DNA of 8,106 nucleotides from an uncultured Bacteroidales bacterium (GCA_945837185.1 CAMAMZ010000094.1:1-8106); one strand, 5' to 3'; counted from the first letter of the stretch, positions 1 through 7,011 are shown. A program made the numbers and translations. The notes: generated from the sequence alone by a model not told the origin.

Positions 1-574
1 TAGAGAGCCAGTTCTTGAGCATGACAGCGCCTTGCGGTGTGAGCACACTTTCCGGGTGGAACTGAATACCTCGCACATCATAGTCACGATGACGAAGGGC
101 CATGATATTCCCCTCATCACTCTCGGCAGTAATCTCCAAACAGGAAGGCAAGGTGGCCTTGTCTACCACCCATGAATGGTAACGTCCCATGACAATCCGA
201 GAAGGAAGGTTTGCAAAAAGCGTGTCATTACCATACTGTGTTCCCTCTGTGGCAACACCATGGTACACTTCTGTCAGATTGGTGAGTTTTCCACCGAACA
301 CCTCCCCTATGGCCTGATGTCCCAAACAAATACCTAAGATGGATTTGCTCGCTGCATAACACCGAATGGTATCTAAAAGCAATCCTGCTTCAGAGGGGAT
401 ACCCGGGCCTGGAGACAAGAGAATCTTATTGAAGTTTTCAAGCATGGGAAGTTCAAACTGATCATTGCGATACACTGTTATCTCTGCACCCAACTCACGC
501 AAGAGGTGCACAAGATTATAGGTAAAAGAGTCGTAGTTGTCGATGACAACCACCTTCTGTATTATTGTTTCCAT
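1..574 (-). CDS. trpG: Anthranilate synthase component II, glutamine amidotransferase (3' end cut by window)
   Basis: Class I glutamine amidotransferase subunit. It hydrolyses glutamine and passes ammonia to TrpE for anthranilate synthesis in the cytoplasm. Translating from the ATG at 574-572 gives an N-terminus with the family signature VVVIDNYDSFTYN (residues 8-20), a SPGPG oxyanion-type loop, the nucleophile Cys83 in GICLGHQ, and His173 and Glu175 of the HPES motif, completing the catalytic triad. The frame is open to position 1, giving 191 codons and reading HPESVLTPQGAVMLKNWLS. TrpG proteins usually end a few residues past this point, so only the last codons and the stop are missing. It is the last operon gene seen, 72 bp after trpE. 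A small GC-rich hairpin (622-638) lies in that gap. A dual TrpG/PabA role is possible, as in other bacteria with a single copy, but cannot be judged here. Confidence 0.96.
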   Translation of the reverse strand, partial: METIIQKVVVIDNYDSFTYNLVHLLRELGAEITVYRNDQFELPMLENFNKILLSPGPGIPSEAGLLLDTIRCYAASKSILGICLGHQAIGEVFGGKLTNLTEVYHGVATEGTQYGNDTLFANLPSRIVMGRYHSWVVDKATLPSCLEITAESDEGNIMALRHRDYDVRGIQFHPESVLTPQGAVMLKNWLS

Positions 575-646
575 TGTCAAACTGCTTTTTCTGATGATAA
601 AACGAATGCCTGCCCTTCTTTGAGGTGCAGACCACCCCTATAACGA

Positions 647-2080
647 CTATATTTTTTCCGCAATGTCAATTGCCCGCACCAAAGCCTGTAGCTTGCTGTT
701 ACACTCATGGAGCTCATAGTTGTCATTGCTTTTTGCCACTACACCGCATCCTGCCTGAAACCATAACTCGCCATTGCGGCTAATGAACGTGCGAATGACG
801 ATGGCCTGATTCAAATCGCCTCGCAGACCAATGAAGCCGATACAGCCACCATAGGCACCACGGTTGTGTGGCTCCATCTCGGAAATGAGTTGCATGGCCC
901 TCACCTTAGGAGCACCAGAAAGCGTTCCTGCCGGGAAGGTATCGAAGAAAGTACGTATTTTATGCTCCGTCATGTCGGGATGCAATAATTCTCCACTCAC
1001 CCTGCTCACCAAATGGATTACATGGCTATAGAACTGCATGTCTTTAAAGAAATCCACCTGCACCCCTTTGCAATTTCTGCTCAAATCATTGCGGGCCAAA
1101 TCGACCAACATCACATGCTCGGCATTCTCTTTCTCATCCTTACGCAGAAACTCCGCATGCTTTTTGTCTTCCTTTGGATTGCCCGTTCGCTTGGTGGTGC
1201 CCGCTATAGGATCGATATAAGCCCGGCCATCCTGTATGCGACAATGCGTTTCAGGACTTGATCCAAAGATACGGAATCCACCAAAGTCGAAATAGAAAAG
1301 GTAGGGCGAAGGGTTGATACTCCTCAACGTACGATAGAGACGGAAATCATCACCTCTATAGCGCTGACAGAAACGTCTGGAGGGCACAATCTGGAATACA
1401 TCCCCCCGCAGACAATGGCGCACACATCTGCGTATATTGGCTTTGTGTTCCTCGTCGGTCAAGGGGCTGCTCACTTCGCCTATGGGCTGAAAATCATAAC
1501 ACTGTCCTGGTTTCTGGATATATCTTATCAACTCGTTGAGCACATCTTCTCCCTCCGCATCGGGGGTAGAGAGGGTAATGAGCTGCATGCGATTGGAAAA
1601 ATGGTCGAAAACGATGATATCCCTATAGAGGACATAGAGGATGTCGGGAGCATCATTACTTTCCATGGTTGAATCGGTCACCGCAATATTCTCAAAATAG
1701 CGTACTGCATTGAACGAAGTATAACCATACACACCGCAATACGCACTGCCCTCACCCTCAACGGTGAACTTTTCCAGAAAGGCAGCCAACGATTGTACCA
1801 CCTGTTCCTTAGCCCTACCCTTTTGGGTCATATTGAGCACAACTTTTTCTTCGCTACCATCAGGATAGGAGGCTGTAACAATGCCATGCGCCACAGCAAA
1901 CCGCGCCATGGGGTGGACTGCTATGAACGAACGAGCAGTGTCGTGACTATGATAATCGGAACTCTCCATCAATACCGACTGAGGATGCAGATTACGCAAG
2001 CTCATATATACACCTACGGGTGTGAACAAATCGGCAAGAATGGTTTTCGTATGCGTTGTATAGACATATTGATGATTCAT
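647..2080 (-). CDS. trpE: Anthranilate synthase component I
   Basis: Converts chorismate plus ammonia (from TrpG) to anthranilate, the committed step of tryptophan synthesis. The frame extends upstream to a TTG at 2089, but the ATG at 2080 gives the N-terminus that best fits the family (MNHQYVYTTHTKTILADL), so I choose it: 477 residues, normal length. With this numbering, MESSD at 38-42 corresponds to the LLES-type tryptophan feedback site of the N-terminal domain, so allosteric inhibition is expected. The chorismate-binding domain carries NPSPYLFY (256-263), PIAGT (291-295), the Mg/chorismate segment ENAEHVMLVDLARND (318-332), FPAGTLSGAPK (382-392) and GCGVV (444-448). No key motif is missing. 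It lies 61 bp downstream of trpB and 72 bp upstream of trpG. The separate trpG next door argues for anthranilate synthase rather than the related PabB. Confidence 0.97.
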   Translation of the reverse strand: MNHQYVYTTHTKTILADLFTPVGVYMSLRNLHPQSVLMESSDYHSHDTARSFIAVHPMARFAVAHGIVTASYPDGSEEKVVLNMTQKGRAKEQVVQSLAAFLEKFTVEGEGSAYCGVYGYTSFNAVRYFENIAVTDSTMESNDAPDILYVLYRDIIVFDHFSNRMQLITLSTPDAEGEDVLNELIRYIQKPGQCYDFQPIGEVSSPLTDEEHKANIRRCVRHCLRGDVFQIVPSRRFCQRYRGDDFRLYRTLRSINPSPYLFYFDFGGFRIFGSSPETHCRIQDGRAYIDPIAGTTKRTGNPKEDKKHAEFLRKDEKENAEHVMLVDLARNDLSRNCKGVQVDFFKDMQFYSHVIHLVSRVSGELLHPDMTEHKIRTFFDTFPAGTLSGAPKVRAMQLISEMEPHNRGAYGGCIGFIGLRGDLNQAIVIRTFISRNGELWFQAGCGVVAKSNDNYELHECNSKLQALVRAIDIAEKI

Positions 2081-2141
2081 TGTATGCAAAATGATTTGGT
2101 TTATACTGATATACTACCTGTTTCCCCACGTGCGCAGGAAC

Positions 2142-3347
2142 TTAGAACTGTCCATATTCTCCTGCCATATCCTTATTGTTGAGATAGGTCTGCACATCCT
2201 TGTCGCCTCTTCCGGAAACAGTAAGCACAACCACTTCATCAGGACGGAAATTCAGATGGCGAAGGGCAGCCAAAGCATGGGCGCTCTCAATAGCGGGAAT
2301 AATACCCTCCATTCTCGTAAGTTCATAGCCGGCACGAATAGCCTCATCATCATTGATGGCTAACACTTCCTCACGTCCACGCTCAGCCAAATCAGCATGC
2401 ATGGGTCCTATTCCCGGATAATCCAGACCGGCACTAATGGTGAAGGCTTCTTCTATCTGCCCATCAGCTGTCTGCATCACCAACGAGCGTGCGCCATGTA
2501 TGATTCCTTCCGTGCCGCAATGGATGGTAGCAGCAGTATGATGCGTGTCAATGCCGTGTCCGCCAGCCTCCGCAAGAACTATTCGCACCCGCTCGTCATC
2601 AATATAGTGGTAGATGGTGCCCGCTGCATTGCTACCCCCTCCTACGCAAGCTATCAGACAATCAGGATAGTCTCTCCCTTCCTTTTCCTGCAACTGCCAA
2701 TGAATTTCTTCAGAAATGATGCTTTGCAGGCGTGCCACAATATCGGGATAGGGATGCGGTCCCATGGTGCTTCCCACCAGATAATAAGTGTCGCGCGGAT
2801 GGCAGCACCAATCGCGGATGGCTTCACTGCAGGCATCACTCAGTGTCATATTGCCTGTTGTGACAGGATGCACGGTAGCTCCCAACATGCGCATACGCTC
2901 CACATTGGTATGCTGGCGCTCCACGTCTGTTTTGCCCATAAACACTTCACACTGCATGTTCATCAAAGCACACACCGTGGCTGTTGCCACGCCATGCTGT
3001 CCGGCACCCGTCTCTGCAATGATGCGTGTCTTTCCCATACGTTTGGCCATCAGAATCTGCCCTACGGTATTATTAATCTTATGCGCTCCCGTATGGTTTA
3101 AGTCTTCACGCTTCAGGTAGAGACGACAGCCATAGAGTTCACTCATGCGAGGCGCATAGTACAGCGGAGAAGGTCGACCCACATAGTCGCGCAGCAATTG
3201 GCGATAAGCTTCTTTAAACTCCTCGCTTTCGAGGATAGGCAGGTAGGCATCCTGCAACTCATGTACACATTTATACAGAATCTCCGGCACGTAAGCACCT
3301 CCAAAACGTCCGAAGAATCCATTCTTGTCAACCTGATATCTTTCCAT
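2142..3347 (-). CDS. trpB: Tryptophan synthase beta chain
   Basis: PLP enzyme that condenses indole, channelled from TrpA, with L-serine to give L-tryptophan. The 401 residues match the usual TrpB1 length. Visible features are an N-terminal FFGRFGGAYVPE segment (11-22), the PLP Schiff-base lysine K90 in HTGAHKINN, the catalytic Glu112 before the GAGQHG loop (114-119), the phosphate-binding GGGSN (236-240), SAGLDYPG (305-312) with the COMM/closure aspartate D309, and S378 in SGRGD near the PLP ring nitrogen. Sequence and length are of the TrpA-dependent TrpB1 class, not TrpB2. It follows trpA after a 63-bp gap, the first of the looser junctions of this operon. The start ATG at 3347 fits the family and is preceded by an A-rich stretch, as is common in Bacteroidetes. 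Confidence 0.98.
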   Translation of the reverse strand: MERYQVDKNGFFGRFGGAYVPEILYKCVHELQDAYLPILESEEFKEAYRQLLRDYVGRPSPLYYAPRMSELYGCRLYLKREDLNHTGAHKINNTVGQILMAKRMGKTRIIAETGAGQHGVATATVCALMNMQCEVFMGKTDVERQHTNVERMRMLGATVHPVTTGNMTLSDACSEAIRDWCCHPRDTYYLVGSTMGPHPYPDIVARLQSIISEEIHWQLQEKEGRDYPDCLIACVGGGSNAAGTIYHYIDDERVRIVLAEAGGHGIDTHHTAATIHCGTEGIIHGARSLVMQTADGQIEEAFTISAGLDYPGIGPMHADLAERGREEVLAINDDEAIRAGYELTRMEGIIPAIESAHALAALRHLNFRPDEVVVLTVSGRGDKDVQTYLNNKDMAGEYGQF

Positions 3348-3410
3348 TGTTTCTACTTCTATTTATATGGGTTATGCATGAACAGCCTCATCACAAATCG
3401 ATAAAGGCCT

Positions 3411-4199
3411 TCAGTTTTTGACAGCTTCCAACAAGCGGTCGACAGCCTCTGTCGCATCGCCTGTTTCCTGCAAAAGCGTTACGAACTTACTCCCGATAAT
3501 AGCTCCCGCCGCATACTCCCAGGCACAGGCCAATGTCTGCTGATTGGAGATACCAAATCCTATCATGCGGGGATTGCGCAAGTGCATAGCGTCTATCCGT
3601 TTGAAATAATCTAATTTAGCCTCGTCGAAACTTTGCTGTGCTCCTGTAATGCTGGCAGATGAAACCATATAGATAAAACCATCTGTATGCTTGTCGATAA
3701 ACCTGATACGCTCTTCTGATGTTTCCGGTGTAATCATCATAATGACCCGCACATCATATTGATCAGCTACTGGTTTTACAACCTGAAGATAATCGTCGAA
3801 AGGAAGATCGGGGATGATGCACCCTGAAACACCCGTTTCCACACATCTACGGAAGAAATTATCGTACCCGTAATGCATCACCACATTCAGATACCCCATC
3901 AGCACCAAAGGAATATGTACGTCCTGACGGATAGCAGCAAGTTGGGAAAAAAGATGTTCGAGCGTCATACCATTCCGCAAGGCCACCGTACCGGCCGTTT
4001 GAATGACAGGACCGTCGGCCAAGGGATCGCTAAACGGAATTCCCACTTCTATCATATCTATTCCCTTTTGTTGAAGGGTAAGTATCACTTCAGGCACCAT
4101 ATCGAGGCGAGGCGCTCCTGCACAGAAATACAGGGACAACAGTTTGCGATTGCCTCGCTCACTGAACAACTGATTGATTCTATTCATCTTCTGTTCCAT
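3411..4199 (-). CDS. trpA: Tryptophan synthase alpha chain
   Basis: TIM-barrel lyase that splits indole-3-glycerol phosphate into indole and glyceraldehyde-3-phosphate, working as an alpha2beta2 complex with TrpB. The 262-residue length is typical. The catalytic pair is visible: Glu51 in EVGIPFSDP and Asp62 in LADGP. The PDLP motif (130-133) lies in the barrel, and the TrpB-facing mobile loop reads SSASITGAQQSFDE. The phosphate site is GFGIS (214-218) and IGSKFV (235-240). A second in-frame ATG at 4187 (MNRINQLF) matches the N-terminus I recall for Bacteroides TrpA and is an equally good start; using it removes four residues. The gene begins 17 bp after the trpF stop, which suggests coupled expression, and it ends the tightly packed D-C-F-A group. 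Confidence 0.97.
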   Translation of the reverse strand: MEQKMNRINQLFSERGNRKLLSLYFCAGAPRLDMVPEVILTLQQKGIDMIEVGIPFSDPLADGPVIQTAGTVALRNGMTLEHLFSQLAAIRQDVHIPLVLMGYLNVVMHYGYDNFFRRCVETGVSGCIIPDLPFDDYLQVVKPVADQYDVRVIMMITPETSEERIRFIDKHTDGFIYMVSSASITGAQQSFDEAKLDYFKRIDAMHLRNPRMIGFGISNQQTLACAWEYAAGAIIGSKFVTLLQETGDATEAVDRLLEAVKN

Positions 4200-4216
4200 A
4201 TTATGTTATTATACAA

Positions 4217-4978
4217 TTAGGATTCAAACGCTCTGAGTTTGTTTACAAAGCACGACAACAAGTTGACATCCTTTACCGCAGGCGCAGTTTCAAATTTGCT
4301 GTTAAGGTCGACACCTATGAAGCGCGGATGACGGATGGCTTGAATCCTTTCCACATCATCGGGTCCGATTCCTCCACTCAGCAGAAAAGGAATAGGCCCA
4401 TCATAGGCATTGAGCAACGACCAGTCAAACTGCTTACCGCTTCCACCTACAGACGGACAGCAGGTATCGAAAAGAAACAAATCGACCACACCTTCATACT
4501 GACGCCATTGCGCCACATCTGCAGCGTTCGTAATGCGGAGAGCCTTGATAACACCTATGCCCGGCCGAATATCAGGATCGATGGTGCGACGCAAGTTTTC
4601 GCACGTTTCTCTTGTCTCCTCTCCATGTAGCTGCACATAATCGAGCGAGAAATTATAAACCCTCGTGACAATATTCTGAGGCATTTCATCAACAAAAACG
4701 CCCACCCTTTTGGGTTTGCTGCCTATGGTTCTTCGCACTCTGTTGCCACGCATACCATTTTGTTCTACAGGTTGCTGCAACGCTTTGCCAACCTTCAGTT
4801 GCGCCAACCGTTCCTCGCTATAATCCGGAATAATCCCCGCATGCGAACGGATCATCTGCACATAACGTGGCGAGTGAGGATAGAACACGAATCCTACCAT
4901 GTCTACATCCAACTGCTCTACAGCAGCCAGGTTGTCAGCCTCACGCAGGCCACACACCTTAATAATCATATCGTCCAT
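4217..4978 (-). CDS. trpF: Phosphoribosylanthranilate isomerase with a long internal insertion
   Basis: Amadori isomerase converting N-(5'-phosphoribosyl)anthranilate to CdRP. Catalytic Cys9 sits in IKVCGLREADN and catalytic Asp171 in LFLFDTCCP. Other family marks are GFVFYPHSPRYV (29-40), RVGVFVDE (91-98), VQLHGEE (115-121), GGSGKQFDWSLL (178-189) and LSGGIGPDD (200-208). At 253 residues it is about 40-50 longer than the usual ~205. Most of the excess lies between SPRYV and RVGVFVDE (residues ~42-88), where a hydrophilic, Arg/Lys-rich stretch replaces a short helix and linker; roughly ten more residues are added around 125-140. I recall a similar insertion in Prevotella TrpF. The ATG at 4978 has AAGGA four bases upstream; the ATG at 4969 (MIIKVCGL) is the alternative. 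The gene starts 15 bp after trpC. Confidence 0.95.
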   Translation of the reverse strand: MDDMIIKVCGLREADNLAAVEQLDVDMVGFVFYPHSPRYVQMIRSHAGIIPDYSEERLAQLKVGKALQQPVEQNGMRGNRVRRTIGSKPKRVGVFVDEMPQNIVTRVYNFSLDYVQLHGEETRETCENLRRTIDPDIRPGIGVIKALRITNAADVAQWRQYEGVVDLFLFDTCCPSVGGSGKQFDWSLLNAYDGPIPFLLSGGIGPDDVERIQAIRHPRFIGVDLNSKFETAPAVKDVNLLSCFVNKLRAFES

Positions 4979-4993
4979 AGTATCCTTAGTTTG

Positions 4994-5806
4994 CTAATCC
5001 TTTTCTGTTGCACCCTTCCGCACGGCCATAACCAATTGCTCCAAAGCCAACCCTGGTTGTTCGCAACGCATCAACGCCTCACCGATCAAGAAGCCACGAT
5101 AACCTACACTTCGCAGCTGGCAGATGGTTTGCGGATTGGAGATACCACTCTCACTGACCTTACAGGCTTCCGGTGGCAGATGTTCCGCCAGTCGGAAACT
5201 GGTTTCTACTGTTGTCACAAAGCTACCCAAATGCCTGTTGTTAATGCCATACAGGTCAGGACCTAAGGCCGCATATTCCAAATCACGCTCATCATGCATT
5301 TCCAACAACACCTCCATACCCAAATCATGGGCAAGGTGCAGCAACCGGTCACATACATCTTTAGGAAGGGCTGCCGCTATGAGCAGCACTGTCGACGCAC
5401 CACAATACCGTGCCTGCAGGAGCTGATAGGCATCGATGACAAAGTTCTTGTAAAGAATAGGAAGCGTAACACCTGTGAGACGGGCTTCCTGAATAAACTC
5501 ATCATACCCACCAAAATAAGCTTGATCTGTGAGAATGCTCAAGGCCGCTGCACCGTGCTGTTGGTAAGCAATGGGAATCTCACCGGCTTTGCCCTCACGT
5601 CGAATCCATCCTTTGGAAGGAGACTTACGTTTAAATTCCGCTATGATGCCGGTTTCCGACATTTCCAAAGCGTTGCGCATGGATGCTGTTGGTGTGTCCA
5701 GCAAAGGCGTTACCAGATGTTCCAACTTCGAAACAGGTAACAACTGCTTGTAGGTTTCCATTTCAATGCGCTTGTGGGCAATAATCTCTTCCAGAATATC
5801 TCTCAT
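4994..5806 (-). CDS. trpC: Indole-3-glycerol phosphate synthase
   Basis: TIM-barrel enzyme that decarboxylates and cyclises CdRP to indole-3-glycerol phosphate. The 270 residues form a stand-alone TrpC not fused to TrpF, as usual outside enterobacteria. N-terminal MRDILEEIIAHKRIEME is typical. Active-site residues by family alignment are Glu57 and Lys59 in IAEFKRKSPSKG (55-66), Lys120 in LYKNF, Glu169 in VLLEMHDE, Asn189 in GINNRHL, and Glu219 and Ser220 in SESGI. The phosphate-binding GFLIGEALM lies near residues 238-246. The lysine-bearing motif is usually RKDF; here the flanking Arg and Asp are Tyr and Asn while the catalytic lysine is kept. The gene starts 15 bp after trpD and ends 15 bp before trpF. 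Confidence 0.97.
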   Translation of the reverse strand: MRDILEEIIAHKRIEMETYKQLLPVSKLEHLVTPLLDTPTASMRNALEMSETGIIAEFKRKSPSKGWIRREGKAGEIPIAYQQHGAAALSILTDQAYFGGYDEFIQEARLTGVTLPILYKNFVIDAYQLLQARYCGASTVLLIAAALPKDVCDRLLHLAHDLGMEVLLEMHDERDLEYAALGPDLYGINNRHLGSFVTTVETSFRLAEHLPPEACKVSESGISNPQTICQLRSVGYRGFLIGEALMRCEQPGLALEQLVMAVRKGATEKD

Positions 5807-5821
5807 GACCGCTGTATATTA

Positions 5822-6826
5822 TTAGGAGTTAATTGCAACGAATTTTTCAAATACCTGTTTGGCCCTACCACTCTCCAAGCTTTCTCGTGCCATGGCTATA
5901 CAAGTGTCAATATCCTTTTGTCCCTGCTCCATAACCTGAATACCAAAGGCAGCGTTGGCTACTACAATGTCACGCTGTGCAGGTAGACAGGTACCGTCGA
6001 GCACTTGGTCGAATATCTTGGCGGCCTCTTCCTCTGAAGCCCCTGCCACCAACTCTTCCGGCTTGGCTACAGCAAGATGCAAGTCAGCTGGTTGGAACAC
6101 ACGTTCATAGTTGTTGGTTGACACTTTGAAATCGCTTGTAAGGGATATTTCGTCATAGCCATCAATGCTATGCACGATACCATAGTCGATACCCAAGCGT
6201 TGGTATACTTGTGCATAGAGTCGCATCTGGTCGAGATTTGCCACTCCGAGAAGTTGCGCTTGCGGACGTGAAGGGTTGACCAACGGTCCCAAGAGATTGA
6301 AAACAGTAGGGAAAGGTAACACTTTGCGAATGGGTGCCACAAACTTCATTGCCTTGGCAAAAAGTTGTGCATGCAGATATACAATTCCTGCTTCATTGAT
6401 AGAACGGTTCAATTTATCAGGGTCGTTGGAAAAGACCACACCATGATGCGCAATCACATTAGAGGCACCACTGACACTGGTAGCAGAGAAGTTTCCATGT
6501 TTTGCCACTTTATAGCCGGCTCCGGCAATGACGAAACATGCGGTAGTGGAAATGTTGAAGGTGTTCTTACGATCGCCTCCCGTTCCTACCACATCAATAT
6601 AACGATCGCAATCGAGTGGTGCAGGAACACCTGTTTCAAGAATGCCATCACGCAATCCCAGCAGTTCCTCTACGGTCACCCCATCCATTGCAAAACTGGT
6701 TAGCCAAGCGGCTATCTGTTCTGCCGGATATTCATTGCGCGTGATGCCAAGCAATATTTCCTTGGTTTCTTCTCTTGTCAAGCGCTCATGATTGAGCAGC
6801 TTGTTGAATGCCATTTTCATTTCCAT
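5822..6826 (-). CDS. trpD: Anthranilate phosphoribosyltransferase
   Basis: Transfers phosphoribose from PRPP to anthranilate. The 334-residue length is normal. The N-terminal helical region (1-70) is followed by the PRPP site: GTGGD (81-85), NIST (91-94), KHGN (109-112), ATSVSGASNV (115-124), and the Mg-binding pair Asp225-Glu226 in IDGYDEISLTSDF. VFNLLGPLVNP (175-185) and QLLGV (191-195) are conserved. The usual HPAMK motif, whose His contacts anthranilate in characterised enzymes, reads AKAMK (157-161), and the usual GxRT that follows reads PFPT (171-174). Arg167 is retained. Three ATGs lie close together (6826, 6820, 6814); 6826 is chosen because AGGAG at 6836-6840 sits nine bases upstream. 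It is the first structural gene of the operon, directly behind the attenuator. It is not fused to trpG. Confidence 0.97.
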   Translation of the reverse strand: MEMKMAFNKLLNHERLTREETKEILLGITRNEYPAEQIAAWLTSFAMDGVTVEELLGLRDGILETGVPAPLDCDRYIDVVGTGGDRKNTFNISTTACFVIAGAGYKVAKHGNFSATSVSGASNVIAHHGVVFSNDPDKLNRSINEAGIVYLHAQLFAKAMKFVAPIRKVLPFPTVFNLLGPLVNPSRPQAQLLGVANLDQMRLYAQVYQRLGIDYGIVHSIDGYDEISLTSDFKVSTNNYERVFQPADLHLAVAKPEELVAGASEEEAAKIFDQVLDGTCLPAQRDIVVANAAFGIQVMEQGQKDIDTCIAMARESLESGRAKQVFEKFVAINS

Positions 6827-6881
6827 TTTTGTTATCTCCTTTTATTTATTATTCTTATGCTACCAATTTATCTATAATAGG

Positions 6882-6915
6882 AAAAGGACCTGTCGCAAGT
6901 ACGGCAGGCCCTTTT
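6882..6915 (-). terminator. Attenuator terminator hairpin upstream of trpD
   Basis: The transcript from 6915 to 6882 folds into 14 opposed positions (5' arm AAAAGGGCCUGCCG, 3' arm CGACAGGUCCUUUU) around a six-base loop UACUUG: twelve Watson-Crick pairs, one G-U and one C/A mismatch. The terminal UUUU doubles as the U-tract and is then followed by CC, so the tract is short. It lies between the leader peptide and trpD, 56 bases before the trpD start, and its loop is one partner of the antiterminator. Confidence 0.85.
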
Positions 6916-6959
6916 ATATGATATGGATTATGTATCTACACGGCTCCTCTACTCACGAC
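6892..6959 (-). promoter_or_regulatory. Attenuator antiterminator stem
   Basis: In the transcript GUCGUGAGUA (6959-6950, the last three leader codons and part of the stop) can pair over ten contiguous positions with UACUUGCGAC (6901-6892): eight Watson-Crick pairs plus one U-G and one G-U. The downstream arm is the loop plus the first four bases of the terminator's 3' arm, so this stem and the terminator cannot coexist. The upstream arm is free when a ribosome stalls at Trp codons 9-11, and covered when it reaches the stop codon. That is the geometry expected for transcription attenuation. Confidence 0.78.
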
Positions 6960-6999
6960 TTTTCAATCCCGAGCTGCGCCACCACCAAAATGTAGATAC
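6932..6999 (-). promoter_or_regulatory. Attenuator pause stem (segments 1:2) flanking the Trp codons
   Basis: In the transcript GUAUCUACA (6999-6991, leader codons 5-7) is a perfect 9-bp complement of UGUAGAUAC (6940-6932), with a possible extra U-G pair. The three Trp codons and the antiterminator arm 6950-6959 lie in the intervening 50 nt. A second small helix, GCUC with GAGC, can form inside. Pairing of this stem encloses 6950-6959, so antiterminator formation would require a pseudoknot. A ribosome stalled on the Trp codons would cover segment 1 and prevent this stem. Complementarity is seen directly; the regulatory role is inferred. Confidence 0.75.
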
Positions 7000-7011
7000 T
7001 ATAAAACTCAT
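6949..7011 (-). CDS. trpL: trp operon leader peptide (three consecutive Trp codons)
   Basis: A 20-codon open frame, ATG at 7011 to TAG at 6949-6951, reading MSFIVSTF-WWW-RSSGLKSRE. It begins about 20 nt after the predicted transcription start and ends 33 nt before the terminator hairpin. Three adjacent TGG codons (6979-6987) in a 20-residue peptide are very unlikely by chance, and they sit where a ribosome sensing charged tRNA-Trp should stall. The peptide itself needs no function; its translation is the sensor. The first of two RNA segments that form the pause stem overlaps codons 5-7, and the antiterminator arm overlaps codons 18 to the stop. It is too short for ordinary gene finding. No strong Shine-Dalgarno is seen (AGAAG abuts the ATG), as is usual for Bacteroidetes. 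Confidence 0.88.
   Translation of the reverse strand: MSFIVSTFWWWRSSGLKSRE

Noticed and set aside
2081..2089. Upstream TTG start for trpE
   Set aside because: The ATG nine bases downstream gives the family-like N-terminus, and TTG starts are rarer.
2397..3101. Long plus-strand open frame (234 codons) antisense to trpB
   Set aside because: It lies wholly within trpB, whose motifs are all intact. The translation is rich in Cys, His and Met, as expected for an antisense shadow, and resembles no family I know.
3348..3410. Possible internal promoter before trpB (minus-strand TCGATTTG)
   Set aside because: It differs from TAnnTTTG at a key base and I see no matching -33 element. A similar near-match, TCATTTTG, precedes trpE and fails for the same reason.
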